Shown here: in pieces, positions 1-11,253 of the stretch | Numbering within the stretch: position 1 is the first letter of the stretch | Layout of the letters: every line of letters starts with the position of its first letter | NCBI RefSeq assembly: GCF_947507565.1 | Contig: NC_089194.1 | Span: forward strand, 806,001-870,000 | Length of the DNA: 64,000 bases | From: Oscarella lobularis | Lineage: Eukaryota; Porifera; Homoscleromorpha; Homosclerophorida; Oscarellidae | Reading direction: 5' to 3' | Notes under the pieces: generated by a model | Database searches by the model: none | Seen by the model: the letters and a program-made list of their open reading frames with translations, nothing else | What the model was told of the DNA's origin: nothing | Position numbers and translations under genes: made by a program

Positions 1-980
1 TCACTTGCAATGATGGGAGGATCGTTACCGTCGTCGCATTATCAATAGCAACAACTCCAACCGTACTCTTACCGCTGCCTTCGTATGAAGCTACGACGTA
101 TTCAAAGCGCTGGATGTATGTAGGCAAAGCAAGAAAAGCGTCTGTGGTATGGGGCGCTTGATTCAAGCCATAAACAATTAACTCCTCTGTGCCGGTAATA
201 CGAATTCCGTTATTTCCTTTTCCCAGACTCATGACCAAACCGATGGGTACTTCAACACTTGCCAACGTGTTTGCTTGAAGGTAGCCCGAAGAGAAAAAAT
301 TCTGTCCGGGACAGCTTATGGTGAAATTCAGCGCTTTAGAGGACGTGAGAAAGAAAACAAATTTCCAGCTGGAAATCGACGGGCGGTGATTCGGCAGGAA
401 ACCTAGCACAAATTCTCTTCCGGTGTTGCTATTCTGATTGCCTGTAACCCAAAGAATACAATAAGAAATCACTTTTGCAAGAAACTCTGTGACTGCGGCA
501 TGTAAAGTTACTACTGCATTCATAACGGGTCGATAATATAAGGAATTTTACGCTATGCTAGCGTTTTTAATTGACTTGTTTTTCATTCATTTTAAACAAA
601 TTTCAGTATAGTTTCACTTTCAATGTTTCCCGAGCTAAACTACGATTTTGTCAAAAATAAATTTTCTTCACTAAAGCTTTGTACGAATTCAACAAAATGC
701 CTCATACACAAAATGGGTTGTTCTTACAGCAATTTTCGTCAGAACCGTCGTTACAGTCGACTTTCCCGTCGCACCGCCTAGAGCTGGAAAGGCAAGACCC
801 GCTGCTAGTGCAAATAAACTCGCTTGCTTGGCAAGAGTTCGCAGCACAGCAGAGCTGAGCAAAGTTCACTGCAATTTGACAACCAATATACAACACAGTA
901 ATATCTAAATTTAAGTGAAAGAAAATACCGAGAAGGCAAAATGATAATAAACTTGAAGAGACCGCTCTGAATGAGCCCAT
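1..980 (-). CDS. LDLa + IgGFc-binding-domain secreted protein (C-terminal part beyond window)
   Basis: Two exons are visible. The upstream one (980 down to 710) starts at MGSFRAV with a hydrophobic signal-like stretch and then an LDL-receptor class A module (CDGKVDCNDGSDENC signature, the calcium-binding Asp/Glu pattern). A GTGTATGAG donor follows at 709-701 and a TTACAG acceptor ends at 442; the join is phase 1 and rebuilds a Cys codon. The downstream exon (441 to the edge) reads like the IgGFc-binding N-terminal domain, with NTGREFVLGFLPN near the start and DAFLALPTYIQRFEYVVASY later. Such proteins are secreted or surface mucin-like adhesion or recognition molecules. The start is uncertain: an in-frame ATG also lies at 1079. 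The gene runs off the left edge. Confidence 0.6.
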
Positions 981-1752
981 TTTTCGCAACAACAGGCGCA
1001 AGTTGAAACGAAACCTCAGATCTAATGACGAAAGTAAAACTGCGCAAGATATATAGACAACCGTAGTGTCCCGAGTCAACGCCCACCCTCCTTTTCAACT
1101 TCAAAGCATTGTTCAGCGTAAATGCTAAGAGCTAAGCACTTCTCGTCGGTTAATAACTTCCGACACGCGCCATGTAACTGTCGAGATACAAAAGCTTACC
1201 ACAAAGCGAGAGGCAAATCTGATGAGACTTGGGGACTTGGGGACTTGGGGACTTTATTGATACCAAATTAGTTTCCTCCAGTAGCACGTGGCACAATTAT
1301 GATAACTCTTTGAGGGAGACGTCAACACTTTAGAGAGATAGTTTCAAGTAAATCTTACTCTGAAATAGCCTCGTTGATGAGTATGTAAACGTCATAATGC
1401 CACCAAAATTATTGTTATGACCTCCGGTCTTCCTAGCTGCTTCCAAGGGAGCGAACTGAAGGAGAGCCCGCCTATTGCCGTGTATTTCTCAGCCGCCCTT
1501 TGTGTTCAGCCATCTAGAGCAGCAAGGTGCGACGATCGGCATGCCGCGACGATCTGCATGCCGCTGTACATATAATTCGGAAATATAAATTCGTGGCACC
1601 ATCTACAAAATAGTCAGCCCCTGCCAACTGGTATCTGAAACAAGTGACACCTGCGATTGCACTTTTACCAATTAATTAAGCGGCTCAGGAACGTGGACCT
1701 ACTCGATGATTTGACTTATATTTAATTTCTCTCCCGGGTGTACAATAGAATA
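981..1752. other. Intergenic stretch upstream of the LDLa/IgGFc gene
   Basis: No convincing gene. A short direct repeat of about 8 bases (GGGGACTT, three copies) lies near 1228-1253. The rest is AT-rich and ends at the TA target site of the fold-back element. Confidence 0.5.
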
Positions 1753-3392
1753 GAGTAGGACCTCGGCTTTCGGACATTCTGCGATTTCGGACGCTCGCAC
1801 AGCAAATCTAGCCAACCGATTCTGGCTTCCTATAGCGCATTTTAAAGCCCAATCCCTGCCAGGAAGATGTGCTTGAGCGCGAATCAATAGACCAAACCCT
1901 CGTGATTTTATAAGAAGATTAGCGCGCGCAGGTCAAAACCTCCGCTTTCGGACAACGGTGTCGCTTTCGGACACGCAGGCGTAGCTCATTCAAATTTTAA
2001 TTTTTCGCCAAGAATTTTTTTCCACAGAATCCTCTATCATAGAGCTTTCGAACGCAGTAAAGCTTTAGCAAAATGGTCAAGTCTGTCGCCTGCTAAAAAT
2101 CGACGAACGTACCGACATCGCACCTCGGTTTTCGGACACCATTTATTCCGTTTGCAAAGGCCAAATCCGTTTCTAAAACACTACTCCGAATTTTCTGTAA
2201 GGTATTTGAGTCGAATTTCAACAACCGATTGAAAACGAGTAACTTTCTAAGCAATTGGGCGGTTTAGTGCCGCAAAATGCATTTCTCAAGTTTGCTTTAG
2301 TAGCAATAAAACTAAAAATAGCAACGAAAATACCCAAACTGGTACAGAAGCAAGCGGTGCGAAGAAAAGTCACCCTAAAACTTCATTTTAATAAAAAAGT
2401 ATGCAGTTTGTTCAAACCTTATCGTAGTGTCTGTTTATGGTATATTGCCAAGAGCGCATGATCAGGCTACGTCAAGCTGCGTTTAATATTTTATTAATTT
2501 GCGTTCTAAGAATTTTAGTTTGAGTGCTCCTATATAAAGATCAAATTTCAGATTCTTGGTATCACACTATGGCTGTGATACCTTCATGAAAGTCGATTTT
2601 GCGAAAAATGTACTTGCTCTACTTAGGGAGAGCACTCCAGAAGCAGATACTGTAAAAAGGCGTACTTTTACTGAATGTTTCCGACGTTGCCATTAATATC
2701 AGAACGGCAAATGAATTTGGCGTAAAGTACTCTATGCGACAGATTTTTTCAATAAAACGAAGTTTTAGGGTGACTTTTTCTTCGCACCGCTTGCTTCTGT
2801 ACCAGTTTGGGTATTTTCGTTGCTATTTTTAGTTTTATTGCTACTAAAGCAAACTTGAGAAATGCATTTTGCGGCACTAAACCGCCCAATTGCTTAGCAA
2901 AGTTACTCGTTTTCGATCGGCTTTTGAAATTCGACTCAAATACCTTACAGAAAATTCAGAGTAGTGTTTTAGAAACGGATTTGGCCTTTGCAAACGGAAT
3001 AACTGGTGTCCGAAAACCGAGGTGCGATGTCGGTACGTTCGTCGATTTTTAGCAGGCGACAGACTTGACCATTTTGCTAAAGCTTTACTGCGTTCGAAAG
3101 CTCTATGATAGAGGATTCTGTGAAAAAAAATTCTTGGCGAAACATTAAAATTTGATTGAGCTACGCCTGCGTGTCCGAAAGCGACACCGTTGTCCGAAAG
3201 CGGAGGTTTTGACCTGCGCGCGCTAATCTTCTTATAAAATCACGAGGGTTTGGTCTATTGATTCGCGCTCAAGCACATCTTCCTGGCAGGGATTGGGCTT
3301 TAAAATGCGCTATAGGAAGCCAGAATCGGTTGGCTAGATTTGCTGTGCGAGCGTCCGAAATCGCAGAATGTCCGAAAGCCGAGGTCCTACTC
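1753..3392. mobile_element. Long fold-back (palindromic) Tc1/mariner-pogo-like non-autonomous transposon
   Basis: The two ends are exact inverted copies beginning GAGTAGGACCTCGGCTTTCG and are flanked by TA on both sides (1751-1752, 3393-3394), the usual target duplication of Tc1/mariner-pogo elements. The inverted arms run about 645 bases each (roughly 1753-2398 and 2743-3392) with few mismatches, leaving a spacer of about 345 bases. The motif CCTCGG(C/T)TTTCGGACA recurs inside each arm (about 1763, 1949, 1969, 2127), as in subterminal repeats. Identical short reading frames appear in both arms only because the arms mirror each other; I see no transposase. A transcript through it would fold into a very long hairpin. 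Confidence 0.8.
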
Positions 3393-3777
3393 TATATGGT
3401 CCTTGCCTCGTGGAGTCGAAAGCAATGCAGGATATTTAAGCGCAGAGGTGACCACCACTGATTGATTCGTAGTATCGATTCGCAGTATCTGTCTCCGCTC
3501 ATTTCGTAATCGCAAGGCGAAGCGGATCAGTTGGGCTAAGCAACGATGACTTCTCGCGGCCAATCGATCGACATCGATCTCGCTGAAGTCATCGTCTAAC
3601 TTGCTAGCGTCGACGCCGGTCGCAGTGTCTTCACATTCTTTTTCCCGATAGACGTGACGTTCCCGTATCTCCAATTGCTTTCCCGTATCTTTCTTTCCGT
3701 CGGGGCAATGGGGAATAACGTTGACGGTTGTTGATGTCGATATTTCTTCGATTTGATCTATTTCATTTTGAAACTAG
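3393..3777. other. Putative 5' region of the first Ank-kinase gene
   Basis: Lies between the fold-back element and the first recognisable exon of the kinase. A 95-codon minus frame (3387-3674) has no recognisable motif. The true first exon of the kinase probably lies here or just upstream, but I could not identify it. Confidence 0.3.
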
Positions 3778-6700
3778 CTTTTCTTTTCCGGGCTGTCGAA
3801 AGAGGAGACAGAGTAGCCGTATCATCGTATGTTCGACGCTATCCAGAAAAGTGGAGGACAGTGGCCAATGCGGTGCGGCGAGTAGTGTTGGTTTCGATCT
3901 TCTAACGGCGAATTTAGGAGGGAAAAACTTGCCTTCACTTGGCACGCGACGTCGATATGGCAATATATTTGATTTCAGCTGGAGCAGATATGGAAGCTCG
4001 TGATAACGTATTAACTTATTAGCACTCACTAGTGATGAGCATAGGATTCATAGATGGAAATGACACCCTTTCTTTCAGCCGTTGAGATTGGAAATGGAGT
4101 AGTGATGGATGTTCTGGTTAAGAACAGATGCGATATTCATGCAAAAGGCGAGGTATGTACGACTCTTTTTGGAAGATCTTGCGACCGCAAACTAAAGAGA
4201 TGCTGGTAGCTTGGTGATGCTTTGGCAATTGCTACTCTCAATGGTCATTTGGGAATTATTAGACGACTCGTAGAATTGGGATTAGATGTCAATAGTAAAT
4301 CTGCAATGGTAGGTAATTTAAAATTTAGTATTTATTTGTCACTGCCTTTTTCCATACGACGTTTCAACTCAAATTTTTTAGAGGTTCGACACTTCCCTTC
4401 ATCTTGCATGTTGGGAGAATCGTGTTGAAATTGCCGAATATTTGCTTTCAGTTGGAGCAGACATTGAAGCTGTCAATAGGGTATGGATTTTTATGCAATC
4501 GATAATTATAACGGCGCGTTTTGTTAGTTGGGAAGAACGCCCTTTCTGGAAGCTATTTCCTGTGGAAAAGAAAAAGTCATACATTTTCTCATTGCTAAGG
4601 GTTGCAATATTTATGCAAAGGACGAGGTGCGATGCAGCACAGTGCAATTTAGCTTCTAAAAGTTCATTGACGTAGAAAAGTAGAGGAGCTGTTGAAATTG
4701 CCAGTTCTCGAAATTACGTTGAATTGAAAATACAACTCGAGAAGATCTTTCGCCAACGAGAGGTAAGCGTAGACGAAATTTCATCACTTCTTGACATGGG
4801 GTTTCTTAGGCTGCTTCTTTGACTGATAAAGGAGTTAAAGTAAAAGAAACGCAAAGTGAAGTTTCACCGCTCGAGAATGAGGAAGATATACCGGTATTAC
4901 TTATTTAATAAAATGTACGCTCCGTGTAAACAAAAATTTAATTAAACAGAGAAGTACTACTTATGACCCTTCTTGGTGTTAGTGGTATAAAATGTACGTA
5001 GTATTTTACTTTGCGAATATACGCTAGCCTGTGATCGAATGAGAATCTATTAAAGTATCTCAGGGCTATTCTATATATATAGCCACGAAGTCTGGGCTTC
5101 ACATTCAAAATCATAATTTGTTCTCTTTTGTTCTGTTTTGAACTTCTTAAGTGGTGCATTGATCGCGATTATCTCCGCTGCATCAGAATCTCCAATAGAT
5201 CAGACAATAGATCAGTGACAGTCACGTATTATTCTTAATATTGACGTCCTTGTCTGCTCACCGCTGGTCTCTAGTTCTCATAAGACGAACTGTCTTCTAG
5301 GCACCTGCGCAAGACAATTTAGCAAAATCTTATTTATCGTCTGTCGAGGTTAATTATTAACTGCACGGGTTCTCAACCAATGCTAAGGCTTTTTAGACTG
5401 CCGCTGTGGTAGAAGAGGAGAATCTCACTAAAGATCTTCATGCGTCTCAACAGGCTAGTTCTTTAGAATTGAGCCAATATTAGTTCTTTTACATAATGCA
5501 GTAGGTCGTTCGTGGGCTTCAACGTCGCCTTGTTACAGCAGAAGCAGCAAGAGATTCTGCTCTCGCGTCTCAGCAGGTTGGATGAATTTGTGTTATAACA
5601 TCTGAAGGACGATTTTCATTGCATCAGCTCGTTTGTGATCTACAGCGACTGCTCGACGTTGCGCGCTCAGAAACGATTGAATTGCGCAAGGAGAGAACTA
5701 AAATTCTGTCCGAGCATGAAGACAAAATGTCACAAGTGCAGGAAGCCAGTCGGTACCTCCGTGAGCGATCTGTGCGAGCAGAAGCGGATCTCAGTAAAAA
5801 GAGATAGTATGACTCATAATAGACTTTATGATTCGTTATTAGAGAGAATGTCTGAGCGTAGTGCTCAACTGGAGCAAGAGTTCAGTAAAGAGTTACAGGG
5901 TTGACTCAAAAACGGTGATGAGTTAGATCTATCCTTTACTAGAAAGAACTTCTGAGCGTTGCGCTCAACTGAAGCGAGAACTCGACGCCACAAAGCTCGT
6001 TTCCGAAGAAGCGCAAAGAAATTTGAGCAAGTACGAAGACGTGCTCAAAATTTCTTCTGCCGACGTTCAAATGAGTGACGTCAAACTCGGCGGAGGATCG
6101 TACGGAGGTAAATATTATTTTGTGAAACTGTTTGTGCATTTATCTTTTTTCAATGTGAGACGTTCGTGTGGGTCGTTGGCGTGGCTGCAACGTAGCGGTC
6201 AAAACGTTCTTCGATTTCCTTCGTGTCGATCTTTATCTCCGTCGATTGGAGCAAGAAATCTCAATCTGTCGTCACGTTCATCATCCCAACGTCGTCTCTT
6301 TGCTCGGCGTCATTACTCAAGACGGAATACCACTGAGCATTGTGTCTGAGCTTCTTGAAGCCTCCCTTTACGATGTCATTGTCGCCGCAGGTGGCCGTCT
6401 ATTTCTGAGAGAGCAAATTGACATCGCTGTCGGCTGCTCGTCTGGAATCTACTATCTCCACGGGCTCGACATTCTCCATGGAGACATTCGATCGACGAAC
6501 GTCGTCCTAACGTCACTTATGGAAGCGAAAATCTGCGATTTGGGAGCGGCTCGTTTTGCGCTTTCGAGTCTGTCAGCCGGGCCGATGAGCCCTGACTATG
6601 TCGCTCCTGAGAGATTAGAAGGCGGTCAGCACAACACTAAAATGGCCGACGTCTATAGCCTTGGCGTTACGCTCATCGAATTGATGACAGGAGAGCATCC

Positions 6701-6941
6701 CGCAACTTCTAAGAGAATGGTTCAAGGTGCAAGTATTCGGCACCCTGTCATGCAGCAGCTCGGTCTGGGAATGGTTAATCGGAGTGCTACAAAGAGGCCC
6801 TTGGTTGGAGAATGTCTTTCTCAAATTGAAGCCATTCAGCAGTTTGACGAAGAGTATAAGGGCTGCACAGAGATGAGAATGGTCAAAGGCAAGACGCACG
6901 GGAAAGGGAAAGTTCATCTGGTAAGTGTGCAGTGGAGCTGA
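3778..6941 (+). CDS. Ankyrin repeat / coiled-coil / TKL-like protein kinase, copy 1
   Basis: Multi-exon gene. The first recognised exon (3778-3872) encodes FLFRAVERGDRVAVSSYVRR. Exons from 3918 to about 4770 mostly encode one ankyrin repeat each (for example LHLARDVDMAIYLISAGADM and TSLHLACWENRVEIAEYLLS). Exons from about 5400 to 6111 encode a coiled coil rich in E, R and Q. The glycine loop (LGGGSYG) ends at 6111 with a phase-1 donor; the kinase exon is 6160-6941. Visible motifs are VAVK, HGDIRSTN (catalytic Asp), CDLG in place of DFG, and APER. Such a protein would be a cytoplasmic Ser/Thr or dual-specificity kinase using ankyrin repeats for partner binding. Copies at 7395-10506 and 51848-55262 share the exon plan. 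The true start was not found. Confidence 0.75.
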
Positions 6942-7394
6942 TTTTCTCTTCGTTTCCGTTATACGGACGCTAGCTCGTTTGTCTTCCTACTTTTTGTTTT
7001 ATTTGCTCTCTAGTTAGTCATGTTTTTCTGCTGATATCTTTTACCACACTCTGGCGTGGCGGGAAAGGTTTGTATGCTATTTCAATTATTAATTAATTAA
7101 TAAGCTATCATTGCAAAATGTTTTCTAGGCGGCCAACTACCAGGAATGTAGTAGTTAGGTGACTATATATATAAAAGACGGATTCTAATAAAACCGTTTT
7201 GTAAGAAAAGGGATTTTCGGAGATAGTTGTTGCTTCACACCGCTCAACATTTCCGGGGCGTTCTCTGTGCAAAACGTCCTTACCGCATACGGGTATTATG
7301 CGATTGTGTAAGCCGATCTTTTCTCAGAATGTCGACCGTTGTCGGTTGTTGCTGATTGAACGTTTCTATATCTACCCTATATCTTGTTTTTTAG
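6942..7394. other. Spacer between tandem kinase copies
   Basis: About 450 bases containing the 3' flank of copy 1 and the unidentified 5' part of copy 2. No separate gene is seen. Confidence 0.4.
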
Positions 7395-10300
7395 CCTTTT
7401 TTTCAGCCGTCGAAGCAGGAGATAGAGAAACGGTCTCTACGTACATTCGACGCAACCCGGAAAAATGGAAGAAAGACGTTAATCGGGTGCGATGAGTAGT
7501 ACATTAGACTCTCGCTTATCCGAACACCTTGGCAGTCGAGGATGACCGATTTTCGGCGGTGTTCGGATACGCGACATTTTCGGCGAATACCGCGCGGTAT
7601 AGCTTGAAATTAAGGAGCCGCTACCTCTAATTTTGTTAGGCCGGTAGGCCTTTAGAGGACCTTATCTGCTCACGGAAAGCAGCCGAGGACGCTGAAGTAC
7701 ATTGCTATAATAAGCACTGCAGCGTTAGGCTTGTTCAAGTTTAATGCACGCATAAAAAAAATTACTTTAGAAAACGTGACGCGAAAACCTGGGGTTCCCA
7801 TATAAGCAGGTTTTGGATAAGCGAGGGTCTACTGTAGCGAGTTGTACTGTATAAGTGAATCATTTTTTGGCGTATTTAGTACAAGCAAACTTGTCTTCAT
7901 TTGGCGCGTGACGCTGAAATGGCTGGATTTTTGGTTTCAGCTGGAGCAGATATGGAAGCTCGTGCTACGGTTTTGATTGATAAACATTGGTCATGAAATT
8001 GAACAGGTGCATGACTAATTATAGGTGGGAAGAACGCCTTTTCTTTCAGCTGTAGGGAAAGGAAATAGAGAAGTGATGGACGTTCTAATTAAAAATGGAT
8101 GCAATGTTTATGCAAAGGACATTGTAAGTAAGTCTCTTGGTAGTTTTTTAGTACTGAGATTCTTATCTATTTAGCTTGGTGGAGCATTGGCATCCGCTAG
8201 TTGTAATGGCCATTTGGGAATTTTAAAACGACTCGTGGGATTGCGATTGGATGTCAATGATAAATCTGCTATAGTATTTAATTGAATCTTTTGGTAGTAG
8301 CCACATCCGCGCATTTACCGGTTCTGCGTCATTTTTACGCAATTCTTACCGGGTACGTTAGACCAATGTGGGTGGGTTCACTGTCTCGTAAACGGACAGA
8401 GGCTCTGGATGTGGCTTCTATCAAAAATCATTTGATATTTCACAGTAAAACAATTTCTAGGAAGGCGACACTTCTCTTCATCTCGCATGCCGTTCAAGGA
8501 ATCAAGTTGAAATTGCAGATTATTTACTTTCAGTTGGAGCAGATATTGAAGCAGTCAATAATGTACTGATTATTGCTCAAATTATTTTTAGAACATTTTA
8601 TATTGCTGTTAGGAAAAAAGGACGCCGTTTCTAGAGGCGACTTTTTGGGGTAAAGCACCAGTAACCATGTTCCTAATAGAAAAGCGCTGCAATATTTATG
8701 CAAGGGACAAGGTTAGTACTATTTTGCTCTCTTCGAAAATAATTTGAGTGACGTAGAATGATAGAGGAGCTATTGATATTGCTGATTCTCGAAATCACGT
8801 TGCACTGAAAGAAGAGCTTGTTAAGATATTTCGTGAACGACAGGAAAGCCTTGATAACATGCTAATGAAGTGTTGATATGATATTTCTACAGGCTTCTTT
8901 TTCTTCAGAGAGAAGTTCTGTAGTGAAAGACATGGGCGAAACTGTTTCACACTCTGGGGTACACCTAGTCACTACATTTTACTTCTATAGAATGTAACGT
9001 CATGTCTTGGATTACTTTACTTTCTTTGAAGCCCAAGCAACCCTTCTTTGAGGACACGGAAGAAGAATCACTGGACGCTTCTCAGCGGGTCTTAATTAAA
9101 TCCGTCGTTTGTAAACCGATGTTTATATTCTTTGATTAAGCTTGTTTGTGAGCTTCAAGACGACGCCTTTTTGGCGGAAAAAGAATCCCTCATTAATGCT
9201 CTCCACGCGTTCCAACAGGTTTGATTTATACCATAGAGTGCAGAAAGTCGCACTCTATAACTTTGTAAATTGTATGGCATTAGCTTGTTCGTGATCTGCA
9301 GCGTCGCCTTGATAAGGCAGAAGAAGAGAGAGACGCTGCGTGTGCAGAAAACACAGCATTACTAAAGGAGAAAGATAGAATTCTTTTGGAAGCTAAAGAG
9401 AAAATGGCTCAAGTGCAGGAAGCGTGTGAACAGTCTGCTGAAGCTTTTAGTAAAAAACGCGCATGGCGCTATACGTTACAAAATGTCATCATACATTATT
9501 AGGAGATCGTGTGTCTGAACGCTGCAATCAACTGGAACAAGAACGTGACGCATTGCACCTTGTGTCAGAGGAGGCGCAGAGAAATTTGAGCAAGTACGAA
9601 GAAGTGCTCAAAATTTCTTCTGATGACATTGAAATGAGTGACGTCAAGCTTGGCGGAGGATCGTACGGAGGTAGGTGCTCTGGTCTTTGATATTCGGCTA
9701 ACTGTATATGTCTAATTTGAGACGTGCGTGTGGGTCGTTGGCATGGCTGCCACGTGGCTGTCAAAACGTTCTATGATTTCCTTCGCATCGATATCTATCT
9801 TCGCCGGTTGGAACAAGAAATTTCAATCTGTCGTCACGTTCATCATCCCAATGTCGTGGCTTTGCTTGGCGTCATCACTCAAGATGAAATGCCACTGAGA
9901 ATCGTATCAGAGCTTCTTGAGGCATCCCTCTCTGATATCATTGCTGCCTCTTACGGTCATTTGATACTAAGAGAACAAATAGACATCGCAGTCGGCTGTT
10001 CGTCGGGGCTTGGCTATCTCCACGCTCTCGACATTCTCCACGGAGACATTCGATCAACGAATGTCGTCGTGACGTCACTTATGGAAGCAAAAATCTGCGA
10101 TTTGGGAGCGGCTCGTTTTGCCGTCTCCTCAAGTCTATCGGCCGGGCCGATGAGTCCTGATTACGTAGCGCCTGAAAGACGAGAACTCGGTCAGCACAAC
10201 ACGAAAATGGCCGATGTCTATAGCCTCGGCGTGACGTTCATCGAACTGATGACGGGGGAGCATCCAGCAGCACGAAAAAGAATGGCACAATGCGCAAGTG

Positions 10301-10506
10301 TTCGTCATCCTGTCATTAGGCAGCTCAGTCGCGGGATGGTAAATTACAATTCTGCAATAAGGCCTTTGGCAAAAGAATGTCTTTTTCAATTGGAAGCCAT
10401 TCAAAAATGTGACGAGGAATACATAAGGTGCCCACTGAAGCGAATGGTCAAAGGTATGATGCACGGAGAAGGGAAAGTGCATCTAGTCAATGAACGGTGG
10501 AGGTAA
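7395..10506 (+). CDS. Ankyrin repeat / coiled-coil / TKL-like protein kinase, copy 2
   Basis: Tandem paralog of the 3778-6941 gene in the same orientation with the same exon order. Exon 1 (7395-7486) encodes FFSAVEAGDRETVSTYIRRN; ankyrin exons follow at about 7880-7963, 8027-8127, 8176-8275, 8461-8565 and 8615-8710, then coiled-coil exons to 9670. The kinase exon is 9722-10506, joined in phase 1 after the LGGGSYG loop. The kinase keeps VAVK, HGDIRSTN, CDLG and APER and ends KVHLVNERWR. Two introns are lengthened by transposon insertions (7502-7834 and 8289-8426). All recognised exons are open, so I treat it as functional. The N-terminal exon upstream of 7395 was not identified. Confidence 0.75.
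7502..7834. mobile_element. pogo/Tigger-like MITE, 333 bp, in an intron of kinase copy 2
   Basis: Left end CATTAGACTCTCGCTTATCC and inverted right end CAGTAGACCCTCGCTTATCC match at all but two positions. TA flanks both sides (7500-7501 and 7835-7836). There is no coding capacity. The ends resemble those of the fold-back element at 1753-3392 (AGTAG-ACC-TCG core), which suggests one transposase mobilised both. It sits in the intron after the first ankyrin-kinase exon, 15 bases past the splice donor. Confidence 0.8.
8289..8426. mobile_element. Small 138-bp MITE in an intron of kinase copy 2
   Basis: Left end TTTTGGTAGTAGCCACATCC, inverted right end TTTTGATAGAAGCCACATCC: 18 of 20 identical. ATC flanks both sides (8286-8288 and 8427-8429), a possible 3-bp target duplication. 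The superfamily is uncertain; 3-bp duplications fit PIF/Harbinger-type elements. The homologous intron of copy 1 is short and lacks it. Confidence 0.55.
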
Positions 10507-11018
10507 GAGTTAGCTAAAGTCTCGGATTGTCATGCTTTGATTGCCGCATCTTGTTATAAATTGATTTTTTTTTTTCTATTGGTATACGTTCAGTTTTAGA
10601 GGCTCTTTCCTAACATTTCGTGCGTCGATCGTTTTATTGGCCATTTTTAGCATGCTTTTATGGCACGAACAGGTGGTCTATATTACACTGCAGACTTTAC
10701 GATGTACCTACTTGGCTTTCCTACAAAGGCTCTCGAGGAGGTGACAAGCCCATGTCTGGCCCATGTCTAATATGCTATATATTAGGTAAGCTGGACCTAA
10801 CCTTCTCCTCGGGATTGAATGAAAAGGGCCTGGCACCATAGATAGGAGGAGGCACGCGAGGCTAGCTTACGAGTACTGCAAACACGAGAAGGGTACTGTA
10901 CGGGGGCATTTCTTATACGGGTCTTAATTATACGCAGTTGCAGTGCCTTTTTCCTGTTTTCGTTTCTCTCTGAACTTCGACGAGCTCACGAAGCCAACAC
11001 TCAATTGCACGTATCGAA
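10507..11018. other. Intergenic stretch before the split host gene
   Basis: No supported gene. It includes a poly-T run near 10566-10577 and a 73-codon plus frame (10620-10841) without recognisable motifs. It probably holds the 3' flank of the kinase and the promoter of the small basic gene that starts at 11019. Confidence 0.4.
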
Positions 11019-11253
11019 ATGAGAGCTAATTCAAGTAGAAGAAAGCGAGGAAGGAAGGCGGAGCCTGCTGATGATAACGATGTGAGAAATGAGATTGTGT
11101 AGTAGCCTAGCAGTCATAATTCGCATGCTCGCAGCTTCTCGTGGATCAGAAAAGCCGTTCTAAAGCCAAAAAACCGAAACTTCAAGTGTCGAAGATAGAA
11201 GCCGAAATCATCAAGATAATAGGGCTTGTGCATGACGTCACACGCGCGCGTTA

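Noticed and set aside
1699-3461. Identical 46-residue open frames on opposite strands (MIRAQAHLPGRDWALKCAIG...) as a duplicated gene
   Set aside because: They are the two arms of the fold-back transposon read in opposite directions; no promoter, splice sites or homologous protein support coding.
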